Source: Pelecanus crispus
Taxonomy: Eukaryota; Chordata; Aves; Pelecaniformes; Pelecanidae
Length of the DNA stretch: 64,000 bases
NCBI RefSeq assembly: GCF_030463565.1
Contig: NC_134653.1
Location: 28,271,150-28,335,149 of the forward strand
Direction: 5' to 3'
The translations under genes were made by a program, and so were the position numbers. Positions 1 to 9,906 of the stretch are shown here, in pieces. Under the pieces are notes generated by a model that saw only the letters and a list, made by a program, of their open reading frames with translations, did not search any database and was not told the origin of the DNA. Positions within the stretch are counted from its first letter, which is position 1. Every line of letters begins with the position of its first letter.

Positions 1-18
1 TTCCCCGGCCTCTGACAG

Positions 19-1598
19 GTTTGAGGACGAGGACAGCACCCTGGTCGAGCGATGGTGCACGGCACTGGAGGAGTGCAGCCGGTCTGCTTCATTCGAGGTG
101 CTGCGGCTGGCGGCTGCCCGCTCCCTGCAGACGGCGGGTGCCGATGTGGTGCAGCGATCCCTGCGCGCTGCCTGTCCCTCGCTCGTTCCCGTGGCTCTGC
201 GGTAGGTCCTTGCAGGAGCAGCACTGCCCACAGCCCCAGGGTGTTGCAGGTTAATAGGCTGACCCTGCAAAAGGTGATATCCCCTGCGAAAAATTCAAGG
301 GCATTAAAGAAAACCCCAATCATTAAAAAATCACTAGCACCCAAGAGCTTGCAGCCTACAAAAAATTTGTGGGTGGCATTTTAATAGAAGCAGGCAGTCC
401 CTTATGAGTAATAAACTGCATTGATGGGTCCCCTCGATCCCCGTCACAGTCCCTGCCCTCCCAAGCAGTGAGCCCTTGGGTGGTGGCTGTGCCTTTCACA
501 ACCCCGGAGAAAAGTCCGTCGGGGAAGTGTTGGCCTGGAGGGGGTCTCATCCTTCCCTGACCCTCCAGGCAGGCGGGGGATGCTCTGGGGAGTGCAGCGG
601 CTTTCCCTTCTCTTCCCTTTCCCCAGGCTGATAAACGTGGGCATTCACCTTCTGCAAGATGAGGAGCGGGAGGTCCGGCATGAGGCCTCAGGTTTCGCCA
701 GCCTCCTGCGGCAGGACCCTGGTGAGCCCCTCCAAGACAGCTGCGTTTTTGTGCAAGACAATGTGGGCCTCCTGGGCCTCCTGCAGCTCCTCCTGGCAGA
801 GTTTGGGGAGCACCCCGAAACCTTCAACTTGCTGCTGCAGCATCTCCCCATCCTAGATCTCAGGGGCATCATGGAGGAGCTGGAGGCCAACAAGTGAGTT
901 GCCAGACCCCTGGGCTGGGTACAAGGGAGCGTGGGGGGCCATGGGGCCGGCCCTGGCTTCACCTGCACCTCGGTTTTCCCCCACCAGAGCTGCCAGCCTG
1001 TACAAGGAGGACGAACCCAACGTTTTTGCAGAGCCGGCCGTCCTGGCACGGCAGCTGCTCCCCGTCCTGCTGCAGCTCCTAGAGAAGGCGCCTGCTGGCA
1101 GCCAGCTCCATGCCTCAGCTCTGCGCTGGCTGGCAGCCGCGGGCCCCAGTGTCCTGTGCGACCTGCGGTACTGCAAGCACCGCTGGAGCCAAGGTACGGC
1201 GCGGGGGGAGCGGGGTGGCACAAAGGCCCAAGGACAGGCAAGCTGGTGTCCTCATCCCCTGGGCTGGCTCTGCCTGGGAGGGTGTCCCTGCCATGCTCAC
1301 GGCTCTTTCGCCCACTCTCTCCGCAGAGACCGCCGCCCGCTGGGGGATGAAGGCGCTGGGCTGTGCCAAGCTGCACGCGGCCGTGGCCGTGCTGCTGGTG
1401 AGGGCTCGGCTGGTGGCACAGGTGCTGCAGGTGCTGGGGGAAAGTGCCGCCACCGTGCCGGGGCTGGGCTGCAGTGCCCGGCAGCTGGAGCAGGAGCTTC
1501 AGCTGGTGCAGGGGCTGCTGGCACAGCATGGGCTGGCCCCCACGCTGAGCCAGGGCGATGTGCTGGGGGAGCCGGGACCACCGTCCGGGGCTGCCTGA
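19..1598 (+). CDS. THADA-like HEAT/ARM-repeat protein, C-terminal four exons (partial at 5' end)
   Basis: Four exons join with matching phases and GT-AG borders: 19-201, 627-893, 988-1193 and 1327-1598, ending in TGA. They encode about 308 residues of Leu/Ala-rich helical-repeat protein; the start lies left of the window. The stretch LINVGIHLLQDEEREVRHEA is a typical HEAT-type helix pair and resembles what I recall of the C-terminal region of THADA. THADA regulates the tRNA 2'-O-methyltransferase FTSJ1 at position 32. The last exon is Ala/Leu/Gln-rich and predicted helical, with a short disordered end. An AATAAA at 1995 fits the transcript end. Human THADA is not beside SLC25A1, so this would be a paralogue or a relocated gene. 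The exon structure is solid. The family name is inference, and another HEAT-repeat protein is possible. Confidence 0.55.
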
Positions 1599-1994
1599 TG
1601 GCTCCAGGCGTGGAGTCGCATCATGCCAAGCCCCACAGCCACAAGGGTCCTGGTTCACATTGCTACATCCCTCCGTTTGCTGGATGCTCTCTCTGGCCAC
1701 CAGGCAGGACTGCAGGTTTGGTGGTGTAACTCAGGGGAACCCCACTGACCGTGCAGGACACGATCCCTTTGTTCCCAATGTTTTGTAGCTCTCCATCCCG
1801 AGGACGCCAGTGCAGCATTGCCTTGGCCTGTGCCTGCACTGCTGCCCGCAGCATCCCTGCCCTCGGGTCTGGCTGGGAAGAGGGGGCATGTGCCCCGGAG
1901 CCCTCACACCCCCTTGCACTTCTTGACTCCCACCACCTTTTTTTTAACCAACATTTTAGCTCCTCTTTTATGGCCGACCTGGGCTTTTATCCCA

Positions 1995-2000
1995 AATAAA
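1995..2000 (+). terminator. Polyadenylation signal of the THADA-like gene
   Basis: A canonical AATAAA lies about 400 bases after the TGA at 1598 and on the same strand. No other canonical hexamer lies between. The implied 3' UTR is about 0.4 kb. Confidence 0.6.
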
Positions 2001-2020
2001 GAGGCCAAGAACATCCCCAG

Positions 2021-2575
2021 CATTGAAGCCTTTTAATTCCCCCGCTCAGGAGGGGCAGCGGGCGAGGGGTAGGCAGTGGCAGGGGGAGGTGGGTGGCAGG
2101 CGAACGCATTGTGGGCAGCAGCCGGGGAGGTCCAAACCCCAAAGGAAACAAACAAAACCCTCACGGACACCCAGCCCCGTGGGTGCAGCCCAGCTCACAG
2201 CTGCAGGAAGCAGACAGGTGAAGACCCAGCACCCGGCTGAGCCCCCCCAGCACCGGAGTCCCTGCCACCACTACCACCCCGGTACCAGCCCTTCCCCGGC
2301 ACGGGACAGGCTGTGGCCACGTGCACTCCCCCCAGCCACCTGCCCGGCACTGGCCCGGCGGCAGCAAAGGACCCCACCTGGCATCCAGGCTTGGGGAGCA
2401 CCAAGGTGGGGACACCACCATCGGCACCCCCGGGGGCAGCCGGTCTTGCTGAGCCCCGAGCAGTGCCACAGCCCTGGCTCAGCATGCCCCAGATGAGGGG
2501 ATGGAGCGGTGCTCGGCGTGAGTGAATCCTAACCCATCCTCATCCACACCCTCACCCCCTCCTCGCCTGCTGCAG
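2021..2575. other. GC-rich intergenic stretch between two + strand genes
   Basis: About 550 bases of C/G-rich sequence lie between the THADA-like 3' end and the Myb/SANT-like reading frame. Open frames occur on both strands but show no recognisable domain. They look like by-products of few stop codons in GC-rich DNA. A non-coding first exon or promoter of the next gene could sit here. A CAG acceptor-like site directly precedes the ATG at 2583, but I see nothing that proves either. Confidence 0.5.
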
Positions 2576-2582
2576 GGGCAGC

Positions 2583-4266
2583 ATGAGCATGGCCAAGCTG
2601 AAGCACATCAGGTTCTTCAAGGAGGAGAAATTCCTCATCCTGGAGGAGTTCAGCCTCCGCAAGGACATCGTGATCCCCAAGAAAGGCTGATACAAGAACA
2701 CACTGGCCGTGGCAGCGTGCCTGGGAGGAGATCATGGCCACCATCAACTCCCTCAGGCCCCTGGTCCAGCACACACCTGACAAGATCTGCAAGAAGTGGC
2801 GCAACATGGTCAGCGACACCCGCAAGGAGCTGGCTGTGGGGAAGCACCCACTGCTCCACCAGCGGCCCCAGGAGAAGCTTTTCCACAACATCTTCGCCCT
2901 CTACAACAAGCCTGGCCTCGGGGCTGCCGGACCCACTGCTCAGCCTCGGCCTTCAGAGGGAGGGCAGCCAGTGCCCCCCCCCCCCCCTCCCCAGGATGCT
3001 GCAGGTCACCCTGGACTTGCTCCTGCACAGCCAGAGCAGCGCTGCTGCCGCAGGCCGGGGGCTGCTCTGCCCTGCGGGGACCCCACCAGTCCCCAACCCC
3101 ACACCGAAGAGCATCCTTGATGCAGCTGGCGAGGAGCCCGACTCCAAGGAGAGCTTGCTCCTGGTGGGACCCCAGGCCAGTGTGGCAAAAGAGACTGATG
3201 CCTCCTGGCATGGCCCCCGCAGCCCCCAGCCTGCCTGTGACTGAGATGCTCCTGGCAGCAGCTCCCTGTCCCACCTTGCCACAGGGCTGGGGTGCAGCAG
3301 GGATGGCCCCAGTGCTGCCAGCCAGCTCCCCCGAGCCCCCTGCGCCCTTCTGCATCAAGCAATTGCTGAGCCCAGTGCTGGTGCGGCTGTGCCTCAGCGT
3401 GACAGCAAGCTCGGTGATGCAGAGCGGAGGGGGACGGGCAGCCCTGGCCCCCCAGCCTCAGAGGAGAAGGGTGAGGCACCCGCACTGTGCTGGACTCTGC
3501 CCTCCTCCCTAGCGCCCACCGAGCCGGGCGTGCTGGACCCTCGCCGTGGCTCCCAGCCCTGTCCCCAGGCCAGGCGGGTTGCAGAGCTGCAGCAGCCCTT
3601 CCCAGGCAGCAGCTTCTTTGCTGTGGACAAGCTGTCCAAAACCCACATTTTTTCCAAGAGAAGAGCCCACTCGCTCTCCCCGCCAGTCCCTGCTCCCACA
3701 CTGGGGCAGCCGTGCCCTGCCCTGCTCCCACCGGCCACTGCAGGACATGGAGGAGTCTCTGGGGCAAAGGCCAAATCCCGCAGGGTTAAGCTTTTGGGAG
3801 GCTGCAGTACAGCTGGCAGGGAGCAGTCTTGAGCTCTGCTTTCAGCACTGCTGACCCATCCCAGCAGCCCAAAGTGGCTGGGGTAGGAGAGCCACGCAGT
3901 GATGGCAGGGGCAATGCGGGGAGAGAAGGGGCAGGAGCAGGCAGTTCCTGCAGCTCTGCGTCCCCTCGCTGGCTCTAACAGGTTTCTCTGCTCCGCTCAG
4001 GCAGCCCTTTGGTGCCGGAGGGGTTCCAGCCCAGCCCATGGGGCCGTGTCGGCATGGCCGGGAAGCGGTGGGATTAGCAGAGCTGGCTGCAGATGGAGAG
4101 CCTGCAGCTGCAGAAGATGATCCTGCTGGAGAAGAAGCTCCTCCTGGAAATCACCAAACTCTGCAGGGAGCTCGGCACCTGGTGGTCCTCTGCAGGTGCT
4201 GGGGGCAACCCAGGGCCACGGTCCCCACTGTGGGGACCGGGACAGCCTGCTTCCACCCAGGAATAG
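2583..4266 (+). pseudogene. Myb/SANT-like DNA-binding-domain gene, apparently decayed (NAIF1/MSANTD type)
   Basis: From the ATG at 2583 the frame reads MSMAKLKHIRFFKEEKFLIL and then EEFSLRKDIVIPKKG, matching the start of a Myb/SANT-like domain (cf. NAIF1, MSANTD4). It meets TGA at about 2688, where an Arg/Lys codon is expected. A CGA-to-TGA CpG transition would explain it. Shortly after, about two bases appear to be missing. The domain then resumes in another frame (2734-2920) with WEEIMATINSLRPL, DKICKKWRNMVSDTRKEL and KLFHNIFALYNKPG. A Pro/Ser-rich region follows after a run of 14 C, in yet another frame and with a further in-frame TGA near 3242. A leucine-rich coiled coil (MESLQLQKMILLEKKLLLEI) near 4093 ends at TAG 4264-4266. 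N-terminal Myb/SANT plus C-terminal coiled coil is the usual layout of this family. Sequencing error could explain some lesions, but several together favour a pseudogene. The paralogue is unknown. Confidence 0.6.
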
Positions 4267-4651
4267 GCACTGGCTGCCCACGTGCAGCCAGGGTCCCACA
4301 GGATGAGGCCAGGATGGCAGTGCCATGAGCTGCCTTCTCCTTCTCACCTCCTTGCCCAGACCTGGGGCTGTGACCACCTTAGGGTCCCTCCTGCCTGCCC
4401 TCAGCCAGCCTGGCGAGAGCCAGCCCAGGCACGGCACATCATCCTGCCACAGGAGCCTCGTCCTGCTGAGGCTAGGGTTTGGATGGGTGCTCACGGTGCA
4501 GGCATGGCCGCCCTCCGCTGCTGCCCCCGTCTCCTCTGGCCCCTTCACGCCATTTCCCTGTGGGTGTTTAACGTCTCAGAACTCCCTGGGTGTCTCGGCC
4601 GCGGCAGCGTGGGGCTTGGGCACCACCGGTTGCTGGGGGCAGCCGTGTCTG

Positions 4652-4657
4652 AATAAA
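4652..4657 (+). terminator. Polyadenylation signal downstream of the Myb/SANT-like gene
   Basis: An AATAAA lies about 390 bases after the coiled-coil segment and is followed by GT-rich sequence (ggtgatctctgtggg). This suggests the locus was, or still is, transcribed on the + strand with its own 3' end. Confidence 0.45.
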
Positions 4658-4659
4658 GG

Positions 4660-5357
4660 TGATCTCTGTGGGATGAGCACCTGGTGCTGTGGCTGGCAGG
4701 GGTGGGGGTGAAGTCACCCAGGGGGTGGTTTGGGGGTGCAGGCAGGTGCCAAGGCCGCCAGCTCAGTGTCTCGGCTGTGGGTACCACCGGCCAAGCCTGG
4801 ATGAGGGACCCCACCAGTGAGGTCATGTCACACCGGGTGAGGAGTGGGGAATGGCACCAGCACAGCCCAGCATCACCCAGCCGGGCCCTGCTCCCTCCAG
4901 GGGGGGGCTGCCGAGCCCCGCGGCTGGAGCTGGGCACCCACCGGCATCATCACCCACATGCAGACTTTGGGTGCCTACATTTAATTTCTCTCTGCAAGCC
5001 ACAGCACAAGGGCTCACTGCAGTGGGGCCAGCCTGAATGCACAGCAGGAAGACGCTGTCTTCATCCTCATGTTGCTCGCCAATGGCAGCTCGTTGCAAGG
5101 TGTGATGTCACAGCTGAGCATGGCATCATTGCGTTGTCCTCCCATGTCACCACCACATCATCTCACCCAGATTTATCCTCAGTGTGATGTTCTTCCACTG
5201 TTAATCACCATAGTTTAGCAATTCCCTTATTTTTAATCTTTATAAGCAGGGTTTTCTTCCCATTCTTCAACAAAATACTTAATGGAAACACAGGGAGTCA
5301 GCTCCAAGGGCATGCAGCAAGCCTGCATAAGGGTGAAATTATAAATGGCACCATGTC
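4660..5357. other. Intergenic stretch between convergent gene ends
   Basis: This 0.7 kb lies between the + strand polyA signal at 4652 and the - strand polyA signal at 5363-5358. The first 500 bases are GC-rich with no recognisable coding content. After about 5190 the sequence becomes AT-richer. I see no RNA gene or repeat family here. Confidence 0.5.
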
Positions 5358-5363
5358 TTTATT
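5358..5363 (-). terminator. Polyadenylation signal of the SBSPON-like gene
   Basis: TTTATT on the + strand reads AATAAA on the - strand. It lies about 70 bases after the TAG at 5434-5432, giving a very short 3' UTR. Confidence 0.6.
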
Positions 5364-5431
5364 TCATTCCCCGCCTCCCCAGCACGGAGCAGTGGCCCGG
5401 GGAGGCTCAGCTCACCTTCCCGGGGGGGATG

Positions 5432-8199
5432 CTACACGAAGATGAGAGCTGGCGAGGGGCAGACACAACCCTCCTGCAGCCCCTCCTGCACCCATGAGCC
5501 CTGGCACCCCAACACAGAGGCGGCCACCCAAAATGTCCTGGAAGGGAAAGCTGGTGAGAGCTAGGGCATGCTATGTATAATTAAATATATTTTTTAAAAA
5601 TTATATGTAGTTATATATATAATAATATATATGATAACATATACTGGTAGTTGGACTAGATGACCATTGTAGGTCCCTTCCAACTGAAATATTCTGTTCT
5701 ATATAAATATATTTGGGTTTATATGTTATTGATTTCTAGTACATAGTATTGATTTATCTCATAATATTATGGTATATTATAATATTATCCTATAATATTA
5801 TGGTGTATTATAATATTATAATATTGTGGCATAATGTAATATAATATTATTATTTATATAAATATATTCTATTTATAATTAAGAATATAAAAGGAAGATG
5901 CCGTAGGGGCACAGAGAGATGCTCCTCCATGGGGGGGATATCCCTTCAGAGGCACAATGTGCCTCCAAAGGGGCATCCCCCCCCCCCAAATTACCACCTA
6001 CCTGGCTCCTTGCAGCCCATGTCCTCTGCAATGGGGACGGCGGTGGGACGCATCCCCCCGGCACTCGACGCACACCCGCTTGTCCCGGTGCAGCTGGCGG
6101 CTCCAGGCCTGCCCGCGGCAGGGCAGCCCTACCTGCGTCAGGCGGAAATAGCTGCAGTAGCTGGGAAGAGGGGAGCTGAGGAGGGGGAAAAATGGGGGGA
6201 AAAAGTGGAAAAATGGTGGTCAGAGGGTAGGGCAGAAGTTGTGGCGTGTTCTCAATGGAGGGGGGGTATAAAGGGACCATGGGTTTGAGGGTGCAAAGGG
6301 GCCATGGCTGGGAGGTGAGAAGGGTAATGGCTCTGAGGGGTCCAAAGGGGCCACAGCTCTAGGAGGGGGCTGCAAAGGGGCCATGGTTTTGTAGTGGGGT
6401 GCAAAGGGTCCATGGTTTGGGGGAGGTGAGAAAAGGGGCCATGGCTTTTGGGGGGTGCAAAGGGGCCATGGCTGGGGTGGGGGAGAAAGGTAATGGCTCT
6501 AGGGGGGTGCAAAGGGGCCACAGTTTTGTAGGGGGCTGCAAAGAGTCCATGATTTGGGGAGGGAGAGAGTAATGGCTCTGGGGGGGGTGCAAAGAGGCCA
6601 CAGTTTTGTAGGGGGCTGCAAAGAGTCCATGATTTGGGGAGGGAGAGAGTAATGGCTCTGGGGGGGGTGCAAAGAGGCCATAGGTCTGGGAGTGCAAAGG
6701 GGCCATGGCTTTGTATGGGGGTGCAGAGGGGCCATGGCTCTGGCAGGGGGGTGCAGAAGGGCCCCTACCCCACACCTACCCGGATGGCTCCTCCGGCAGC
6801 AGCAGCCCAGCTCTTCGCCAGGGATCCCTGAAGTCCCGGCTGAAGGAGTCAGGTAGTATCTTGGCCACCTCTGGCAGAAGAGCAGCCAGGGGACAGACAC
6901 GGATGGTTAAAGATGCCCCAGGACAGGCAGCGGGGATGGCGGCACCAGGGGACGGTCACGCACGAGGGAGGTGGGCATCCCCATGGGACCCACGGTACCT
7001 TTGGCCATCCCGCAGGTCGGGTGCTCCCCTAGGCAGCCACGGCGCTGCTTGACGTCGGGACAGGGCTCCCCTCCGTGCCGGGGCGGGACGGTGACCTGGC
7101 GGCTGCGGGCCTTGCTGCCGACCCCGCACGGGGAGCTGCACCCGCTCCACGGCCCCCAGGGCCCCACCGTGCAGCCCACTGCTGCCAGCGGGCCGGGGGC
7201 GCGGGCAGGGTGGAGGAGCGAAAAGAGAGCTTCAATGGCGCGAAAGACGGAAGGAGGAGAGCGGGGGAGATGCGGCACAGGGGAGGTGGAGAGGGGATGC
7301 AGGGGAAGGGGCAGGGTGACCCCGTCAGCCCCTCTCCCCCCACCCCCAGGCAGAGGCTGCCCCGCCAGCGCGCTGGCATTGTGCACCGCTTCCACAGGCC
7401 TTTATCCCCGCACCGCTGCTGCGGCTCTGCGTTGCGCTGAGCTGGGACCCTGCTAATATCCCAGAGATTAGCGAGGGCTGACTGCTGCAATTGTGCAGGG
7501 GGCCGCAGCTGGCGCCCGCCTAGGTTTGGGTCCCCAGGGTGGGCTGGCTCTACACCCCCACGCCCACACTCCCCGTTTGTCACCCCTGGTGCAGCCCCCG
7601 TTCCCGGTTCTGGTGCAAGGCACCGCCCGCAGCAGTGGAAGGGGTGATGCCAGGGCTCATCCCACCCAGGTCCCACACTGACGGCTCCCAGGCTTGCAAC
7701 GACAGCACTACTGTCATCCTGTTATCCTCAGCTGCAGACCAGAGGCCACCCCGTGGGTTCTCTTACTGCACAGGGAGCAGCCAGACATTCAGCGTGGAAA
7801 AAGGCAGAAAATCGGGATATCGCTCCAAATCCAGCCCAGCTGGCATCCCCAGATGCATCCTGTTACTGCTCAAAGTATGATAATAGCAAACACCTCTCAC
7901 CAAAAGCAGCAGCCCGGGCTGGTACCCCCAGCCCCGGGGCTCCCTCTCCAGCACGGGGTCCAGCTGGTGCCAGTCCCACCCCAACACTCACCGGCCCGGC
8001 GGCAGGCAGCGTGGTAGTCCTCGCAGCAGTCGCCCGTCCTCTCGCAGTACGAGTCACAGTAGCAGCGAGCCCGGCGGGTGCCCGGGGCCCAGCAGGTGTT
8101 GTTCCTGCCCGGGCAGCACTGGTGCCAGCAGCCACCCGTGGCACCTGCCAGGTAGCCGGCGGCCAGTAGCCAGCCCCCACAGAGCAGCAGGCCCCACAT
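5432..8199 (-). CDS. Secreted somatomedin-B and thrombospondin type-1 domain protein (SBSPON family), five exons
   Basis: Exons on the - strand are 8199-7992, 7181-6999, 6870-6780, 6160-6002 and 5537-5432. All phases match and give a 248-residue protein; human SBSPON has about 264. Exon 1 encodes a signal peptide (MWGLLLCGGWLLAAG) and a Cys-rich somatomedin-B domain with CYCDSYC, DCCEDYHAAC and an NNT glycosylation site. Exon 2 is a TSP1 repeat with the C-mannosylation-type motif WGPWSGC and CSSPCG. Exon 3 carries ILPDSFSRDFRDPWRR. Exon 4 has Cys pairs (GYCSYFRLTQ, KRVCVEC). Exon 5 has CQGSW and CVCPSPALIFV, aligning with the end of SBSPON. The frame stays open upstream, with another ATG near 8345. 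I chose 8199 because it starts the signal peptide directly. The product is likely extracellular matrix or secreted, of unknown ligand. It may be a paralogue rather than SBSPON itself, whose human gene lies elsewhere. Confidence 0.85.
5575..5885. repeat. AT-rich low-complexity tract in the last intron of the SBSPON-like gene
   Basis: About 300 bases are made almost only of A and T, with many short palindromic units such as taatattatg and tatataataatatat. It interrupts otherwise GC-rich sequence and flanks a CR1 tail. It looks like an expanded AT microsatellite and may form cruciforms. Confidence 0.75.
5646..5703 (+). mobile_element. CR1 LINE 3'-end fragment
   Basis: The sequence gttggactagatgaccattg followed by taggtcccttccaactgaaa and attctgttctat matches the conserved 3' terminus of avian CR1 elements. 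Only the tail is present, as is usual for 5'-truncated CR1 copies. It sits inside an AT-rich tract in the last intron of the SBSPON-like gene. Confidence 0.8.
6235..6760. repeat. G-rich minisatellite in intron 3 of the SBSPON-like gene
   Basis: Variants of ggggtgcaaaggggccatgg alternate with tttgtagggggctgcaaag and taatggctctgggg over about 520 bases. One 80-base unit is perfectly duplicated: 6521-6600 equals 6601-6680. Runs of five to eight G recur on the + strand, which is the template for this gene. Long open frames on the - strand here are repetitive (His-Gly-Pro-Phe-Ala-like) and are artefacts of the array. Confidence 0.85.
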
Positions 8200-8650
8200 G
8201 GCGCCAGGTCCCCACAAACCACCGAGTGACAGCTTTCCCCGCTGTGGGACGGCTTCACCCTGGGCCGGCGAACACTGGGCGAGCAGCGAGGGCTGGAGCC
8301 CCGGCCGCACCGCCCCTGGGCTGGGTGGGGGCACAAAGCCCATTCCCTTCTGCTCCACCGACCCTCGCTGTCCTGGCTCTTTGCTCTGCGGCTGAGGTGA
8401 GGAATTAATAAAATTAACTGCGATGGTTAATACAGTGCTGTGCATGGGACACTGCAAGCCCGGAGAAGCTGTGAAGGAGCACTGCTGGGTTGAAGCTGAT
8501 GCTCCCCTGGGAGTGCCGGCTTGGCCTCGGAGGGCAGCAGGACTGGGGTGCAATGGGGGACCCCACCCCCAATCCCCACCCCACACCGCAGGAGCTGCTC
8601 GCCACCTACTCAGCACTGCCCGGATGCCAACACAACTGCTAAAGCCAGAC
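8200..8650 (-). promoter_or_regulatory. Likely promoter and 5' UTR region of the SBSPON-like gene
   Basis: This 450-base GC-rich segment separates the SBSPON-like start codon from the candidate polyA signal of SLC25A1 on the same strand. No TATA box is clear. The - strand frame runs open through it, so an N-terminal extension cannot be excluded. Placement is by position only. Confidence 0.35.
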
Positions 8651-8654
8651 TGAT

Positions 8655-8660
8655 TTTATT
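8655..8660 (-). terminator. Candidate polyadenylation signal of SLC25A1
   Basis: TTTATT on the + strand reads AATAAA on the - strand. It is the first canonical hexamer downstream of the SLC25A1 stop at 9907 and would give a 3' UTR of about 1.25 kb. An unseen non-canonical site nearer the stop is possible. Confidence 0.4.
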
Positions 8661-9906
8661 CAAATTGCGAATGTAAAACAGAATTAAAAAAAACCAACCA
8701 AACAAACAAAACCACCCAACCCTCACTGGCTTCAGAGCAGAAAGCCGCAGGTAAACTGTGCCCAGGCTTTCCTTCTCCTCCTTTGCCCTCCCGTGTTAAG
8801 GCTGCGTTCGTCACTGGTGACAGGGGGGAGGAGGGAGGGGGGCGAGCCCCGGCTCCTGCAACCCCCTGGCTCCTTTGTGGGAAGTTTGGCACAAATCCAG
8901 TGGGGCTGAACATGGCACAGGGCAGGGCAGGGCAGGGCTCTGGCCCCGTGGCTACGGGTGTTAGCGGGTCAGCATGAAGCTCTGAAGCTACGGGATTACC
9001 TACAGGGCCGTGGCAAGGTAAGGGCAGATGGGGGGAATGTGGCAGAAGAAGGGGTTTGCACCCCTGGCTGAGGGGCGAAGTCTGCAGCGCAGGGCTGCGC
9101 CTCCCCGCCCTGGCTTGCGCACGCATCTCAACTGTAAACGGCAAGCGATGGGGGCATCCAGCTCACCCCAATCCCGGCCCCGCAGCGAAGATAACTAAAG
9201 GCCTGGCTGTATGTGCCATTTTGGGCAGCGCCTGCTCAGCAGCCTGGGGTTGAGTGGGACCCGGGGGCTGGGATGCTGCACCCCGGAGGGTCTCAGTGCT
9301 GGTAGGAAGGAGGGAGGAGGGAGCCTGGGGCCACGCTGGCAGTCACTGACCTCCCATCCCGGGAGGTGCAGGGCTGGTGGGGCCCCCCGGAGCAGCGGTG
9401 AGACCCGGTGCATCACTGCCAGCCAGTGGCGTCAGCCCCAAGAGCCCCCGCCAGCTGCCACGCCTGGAGCACAGGTTGGCCATTGCACCCACATGGCTCC
9501 GCGGGGTTCTCGGCACCCCCAAAAAGTGCTGGCCCCTGGGCAGCTGGCAGCTCCTGGCTGCCGGAGGCCCTGGGGGCACAGGGCCACCGTCCCAGGGGAC
9601 ACCTCACCCTGGATAACCTTACAGGTGATGCAGGACCAGGGGAAGTGTCACCAGGGGATCGGGGCGGGCATAACCGGGATGCTGGGGCTATGGATGCTCC
9701 CTGCTCCTTCCAGCACACAACTGATAATTTAACCTGCTCCAGAGCCTGTTCCTAAACATAAAGGTGGCCGGGTTTGGGGGGAGGGTGTGCACGTAGGGCA
9801 GACTTGGCCCCGGGCAGCGCCAGCAGGCAGCTGCGGGCTTGGTCACGGCTCTCCAGCTGCAGCCCTGTGGGGCGAGGGAGGCGGGGGCCGCCCCGGCCCG
9901 CCCCCC

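Noticed and set aside
645-1700. A 351-codon open frame on the - strand
   Set aside because: It is antisense to the four THADA-like exons and their introns, ignores splice borders, and has low-complexity Pro/Gly/Arg composition typical of a GC-rich shadow frame.
6252-6900. Long - strand frames rich in His, Pro, Leu and Phe
   Set aside because: They are translations of the G-rich minisatellite array and repeat with it. The real exon 3 of the SBSPON-like gene is 6870-6780 in this area.
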